Below are positions 7,580 to 8,831 of a DNA stretch of 8,831 nt, one piece after another; within the stretch, counting starts at the first letter, position 1, and the number at the start of each line of letters is the position of its first letter. This DNA comes from JAADHX01 sp964569385. Its GTDB lineage: Bacteria; Actinomycetota; Acidimicrobiia; Acidimicrobiales; Poriferisodalaceae. Where the stretch lies: the NCBI GenBank assembly GCA_964569385.1, contig CAZMUM010000073.1:1-8831 (forward strand), in the 5' to 3' direction. The position numbers and the translations under genes are program-made. The notes below the pieces were generated by a model, which searched no databases, was not told where the DNA came from, and saw only the letters and a program-made list of their open reading frames with translations.

Positions 7580-7595
7580 CAGTGTAATTACACTG
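7580..7595. promoter_or_regulatory. Perfect 16-bp palindrome, likely operator
   Basis: CAGTGTAATTACACTG is identical on both strands. Its A+T-rich centre and 8-bp arms are typical of a site for a dimeric helix-turn-helix regulator. It starts 21 bp after the ettA stop and ends 159 bp before the small zinc-protein gene. I saw no second copy in the window and cannot name the regulator. Confidence 0.55.
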
Positions 7596-7627
7596 TGTGC
7601 GCGAAACATGGGCCCTGACCAGCATAT

Positions 7628-7666
7628 TCGCGCGAACCGCGCGAGAATTACGCGCGGCTCGCGCGA
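7628..7666. repeat. Long G+C-rich inverted repeat downstream of ettA
   Basis: The left arm 7628-7643 and right arm 7651-7666 form a 16-bp stem with a single A-C mismatch (7636/7658) around the 7-nt loop AGAATTA. The arms are built from CGCGCG blocks, and TTCGCGCGAA (7627-7636) is itself a perfect palindrome. The position, about 70 nt after the ettA stop, would suit a terminator, but no T-run follows. A protein-binding site or a factor-assisted terminator is equally possible. Confidence 0.7.
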
Positions 7667-7705
7667 CCATCACCCCGTTGCGTGAACTTCCCTACTAGGT
7701 TGCTG

Positions 7706-7718
7706 CCTCAACTTGAGG
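7706..7718. promoter_or_regulatory. Short inverted repeat upstream of the small zinc-protein gene
   Basis: CCTCAA-C-TTGAGG is a perfect inverted repeat with 6-bp arms and a 1-bp centre, 36 bp before the ATG at 7755. Position and symmetry fit an operator or promoter-proximal site, but an element this short could be chance. Confidence 0.3.
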
Positions 7719-7754
7719 TCGACCGACGGGCCTGGCGGAGCCGAACGGAGCACG

Positions 7755-7994
7755 ATGGCTAACAAACAACAGACAACGAAGTGGATAAGCAGGGCGGCAC
7801 GGCGCTCAGTAGATGCCGGCAACTCGGCCTACTGCGCTCATTGCGGCGAACTGATCAAGTTCCGCGCGAAGATTCGCGCGTACCAGATCATCTGCAACAT
7901 CTACGTGAAGAGCAAGTGGGATCGAGTCGAGCACTACCACGAGGAGTGCTACGACAAAGCCGACGCCCCATTTGGACCGCCTCCAGAAGAGTAG
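7755..7994 (+). CDS. Small putative zinc-binding protein, function unknown
   Basis: A 79-aa soluble protein starting at ATG 7755, with GGAG (7747-7750) 4 nt upstream. A TTG start at 7713 would add 14 residues but has no better ribosome site. The N-terminus is basic (KWISRAARRSV). YCAHCGEL supplies C27 and C30; further possible ligands are C47 (IICNIY), H60 or H62, and C65 (EHYHEEC). This suggests a small zinc-ribbon-like fold of CxxC plus HxxxxC or HxxC type. It has no signal peptide or membrane segment. A conserved role in nucleic-acid binding would fit the basic N-terminus and zinc ligands, but this is inference; I do not recognise a named family. It lies alone on the plus strand after ettA, separated from it by 196 bp of palindrome-rich DNA, and is followed by its own terminator, so it is probably a single-gene transcript. 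Confidence 0.82.
   Translation: MANKQQTTKWISRAARRSVDAGNSAYCAHCGELIKFRAKIRAYQIICNIYVKSKWDRVEHYHEECYDKADAPFGPPPEE
7863..7880. repeat. CGCGCGAA inverted repeat inside the small zinc-protein gene
   Basis: CGCGCGAA (7863-7870), GA, then TTCGCGCG (7873-7880) is a perfect 8-bp inverted repeat. It encodes the Arg-Ala-Lys-Ile-Arg-Ala segment around residues 37-42. The same CGCGCGAA word occurs in the non-coding hairpin upstream at 7629-7636. Confidence 0.8.
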
Positions 7995-8015
7995 AGATCG
8001 TTCCAGCCACTGATT

Positions 8016-8053
8016 CGAATGCCCCCGCTCGCCGGGGGCATTCGGTCGTTTTC
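8016..8053 (+). terminator. Intrinsic terminator of the small zinc-protein gene
   Basis: The arms CGAATGCCCCC (8016-8026) and GGGGGCATTCG (8034-8044) form a perfect 11-bp stem; the loop GCTCGCC can add one more G-C pair. GTCGTTTTC follows, a short T-rich tract. It lies 21 nt after the stop codon, the expected place for a factor-independent terminator. Confidence 0.88.
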
Positions 8054-8055
8054 GC

Positions 8056-8267
8056 TTGGTCGTTTGTGTGGTTGGAGTCGTGGCACTCGATCCCGTCGCT
8101 GCCCGGTCGCAACTAGCTCGCTTGAGAACCCTTCGCTTCGCTCGGGTCCAAAGGCGCTCACTAGCCGCCACCGACCACCTCCTCTCGCACCCCCAACCAT
8201 CTCCTTGGACGCCTCACTCCCACCGACCGCCTGCGGCACACCGAATCGGGCTGCATACAACCTGAGG
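8056..8267. other. Non-coding gap between the terminator and the kinase gene
   Basis: Open frames here show no credible protein and no ribosome sites. The plus strand is pyrimidine-rich at about 8170-8225 (runs of CACC, CTCC and CCCC). Apart from the weak hairpin at 8126-8149 I see no structure. It lies downstream of both flanking convergent genes, so it probably holds only 3' regions. Confidence 0.6.
8126..8149 (-). repeat. Weak hairpin with CTTCG repeats downstream of the kinase gene
   Basis: On the minus strand GGACCC pairs with GGGTTC (one G-U pair) around a 12-nt loop containing GCGAA twice. It resembles the short extragenic palindromes common in G+C-rich genomes. It lies about 120 nt beyond the kinase stop; the stem is too short and lacks a T-run for a confident terminator. 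Confidence 0.3.
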
Positions 8268-8831
8268 CTAGGACTCTTTGGCTAGCGTGTTGGCTGCCTT
8301 GAGCATTTGGGCGCCGACTGGTTGGAGGTTGATTTTGGTGGCCAGGAGGCCGGTGGAGACTCGTTCTATCACGCCCCATTGCCAGATTGCCTCGGCGTCG
8401 AGACCGGTCCACGCTGCCAGTTTGTGGGCGCGGTCTCTGGGGTTGGGGTCTTGCATTAGCTCTAGTGGGTCTTCTCCCATGATGATGCCTAGGTCGTACT
8501 CGGGCTCGCCCAGGAGGCCGTCGGGGTCGACCAGTTTGAAGCCGCCGTCTGACTGGAGCGCATTCCACTGGTGAACGTCACCGTGCACTAGGAACGCCCT
8601 TTCGTCGTCGTGAGCCGCTCTACGACTCCTGGTGCACTCGACAGCGTGGCCAATCGCGCGTTCCCAGCATGGCTGGTTCAGTTCCTCCCACACCGCCACG
8701 ATCTCATTGGCCAGCCAGTGAGCCTTTTCGGCACCAGTCGGAAGCGAAATCTCATCGCCAAGCTCGCTCACAGGCGTCCACAGCTGCGAGGCCGGCTCAC
8801 ACTGAATCCGATGACGCCCCTCGATTGGAAC
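8268..8831 (-). CDS. APH-fold kinase of the aminoglycoside/hydroxyurea kinase type (N-terminus beyond the window)
   Basis: The frame is open from the right edge to a TAG at 8270-8268, giving 187 residues. This is probably the C-terminal two thirds of a protein usually about 280-310 aa long. The catalytic loop FLVHGDVHQWNAL carries the Asp of the HGD motif (codon 8579-8577). The metal-binding motif LVDPDGLLGEPEYDLG follows 15 residues later. The DPDG/GEPxYDL form is typical of the streptomycin 6-kinase/hydroxyurea phosphotransferase family rather than APH(3'). The N-terminal ATP-binding lobe is outside the window. A GTG at 8771-8769 could look like a start, but the frame upstream continues with family-like residues (PASQLWTPVSELGDE), so it is probably internal. 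Environmental members phosphorylate unknown small molecules, so antibiotic resistance should not be assumed. Confidence 0.88.
   Translation of the reverse strand, partial: VPIEGRHRIQCEPASQLWTPVSELGDEISLPTGAEKAHWLANEIVAVWEELNQPCWERAIGHAVECTRSRRAAHDDERAFLVHGDVHQWNALQSDGGFKLVDPDGLLGEPEYDLGIIMGEDPLELMQDPNPRDRAHKLAAWTGLDAEAIWQWGVIERVSTGLLATKINLQPVGAQMLKAANTLAKES

Noticed and set aside
8019..8285. Plus-strand 88-aa frame starting in the terminator
   Set aside because: It begins inside the hairpin, is low in complexity and has no ribosome site.
1364..8831. HAD domain and APH-like kinase as a split ACAD10-like system
   Set aside because: ACAD10 fuses these two domain types, but here they are more than 6 kb apart with unrelated genes between, and the kinase is of the streptomycin/hydroxyurea type.
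8268..8831. Acquired antibiotic resistance gene
   Set aside because: No mobile element, integron site or base-composition shift is seen, and the family includes many chromosomal kinases of unknown substrate.

Overview
The window is about 60% G+C chromosomal DNA from an actinobacterium. The best evidence is a single-chain 2-oxoglutarate decarboxylase/dehydrogenase in which an E2-type acyltransferase core is fused in front of the E1 part, the KGD/SucA arrangement typical of Actinomycetota. Codon use and GTG starts fit. A deep-branching class such as Acidimicrobiia is possible, but that is an impression from remembered homologues, not something measured here. I see no insertion sequence, integrase, phage gene, CRISPR array, tRNA or rRNA.

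Layout, left to right. (1) Positions 1-1285, minus strand: one long reading frame that runs off the left edge. It encodes an N-terminal NYN/PIN-like ribonuclease domain, a charged Arg/Lys/Pro/Ser linker, an S1-like RNA-binding domain, and a Lys/Ala/Pro tail built from a 30-bp tandem repeat. It has no stop codon inside the window, so a scan for closed reading frames misses it. It also contains a perfect internal Shine-Dalgarno sequence and ATG, in frame, at the start of the tail. (2) A 78-bp divergent gap. (3) 1364-2011, plus strand: a HAD-superfamily hydrolase of the soluble-epoxide-hydrolase N-domain/ACAD10 type. (4) 2004-5756, minus strand: kgd, convergent with the HAD gene and overlapping it by 8 bp. 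(5) A 125-bp divergent gap. (6) 5882-7558, plus strand: ettA, an ABC-F translation factor. (7) 7559-7754: a non-coding stretch unusually rich in palindromes. (8) 7755-7994, plus strand: a 79-aa putative zinc-binding protein, followed by a clear intrinsic terminator. (9) 8056-8267: non-coding. (10) 8268-8831, minus strand: the C-terminal part of an APH-fold kinase related to the aminoglycoside/hydroxyurea kinases, running off the right edge.

The genes do not form one operon: strands alternate and most genes look singly transcribed. Two concern RNA or translation (the NYN-S1 protein and EttA), and one is central carbon metabolism (KGD, the 2-oxoglutarate step of the TCA cycle). EttA throttles translation according to the ADP/ATP ratio, so its divergent pairing with an energy-yielding enzyme is suggestive but unproven. 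The least ordinary parts are the NYN-S1-basic-tail protein with its possible second product, and the palindrome cluster between ettA and the small zinc protein. I found no obvious new multi-gene system.
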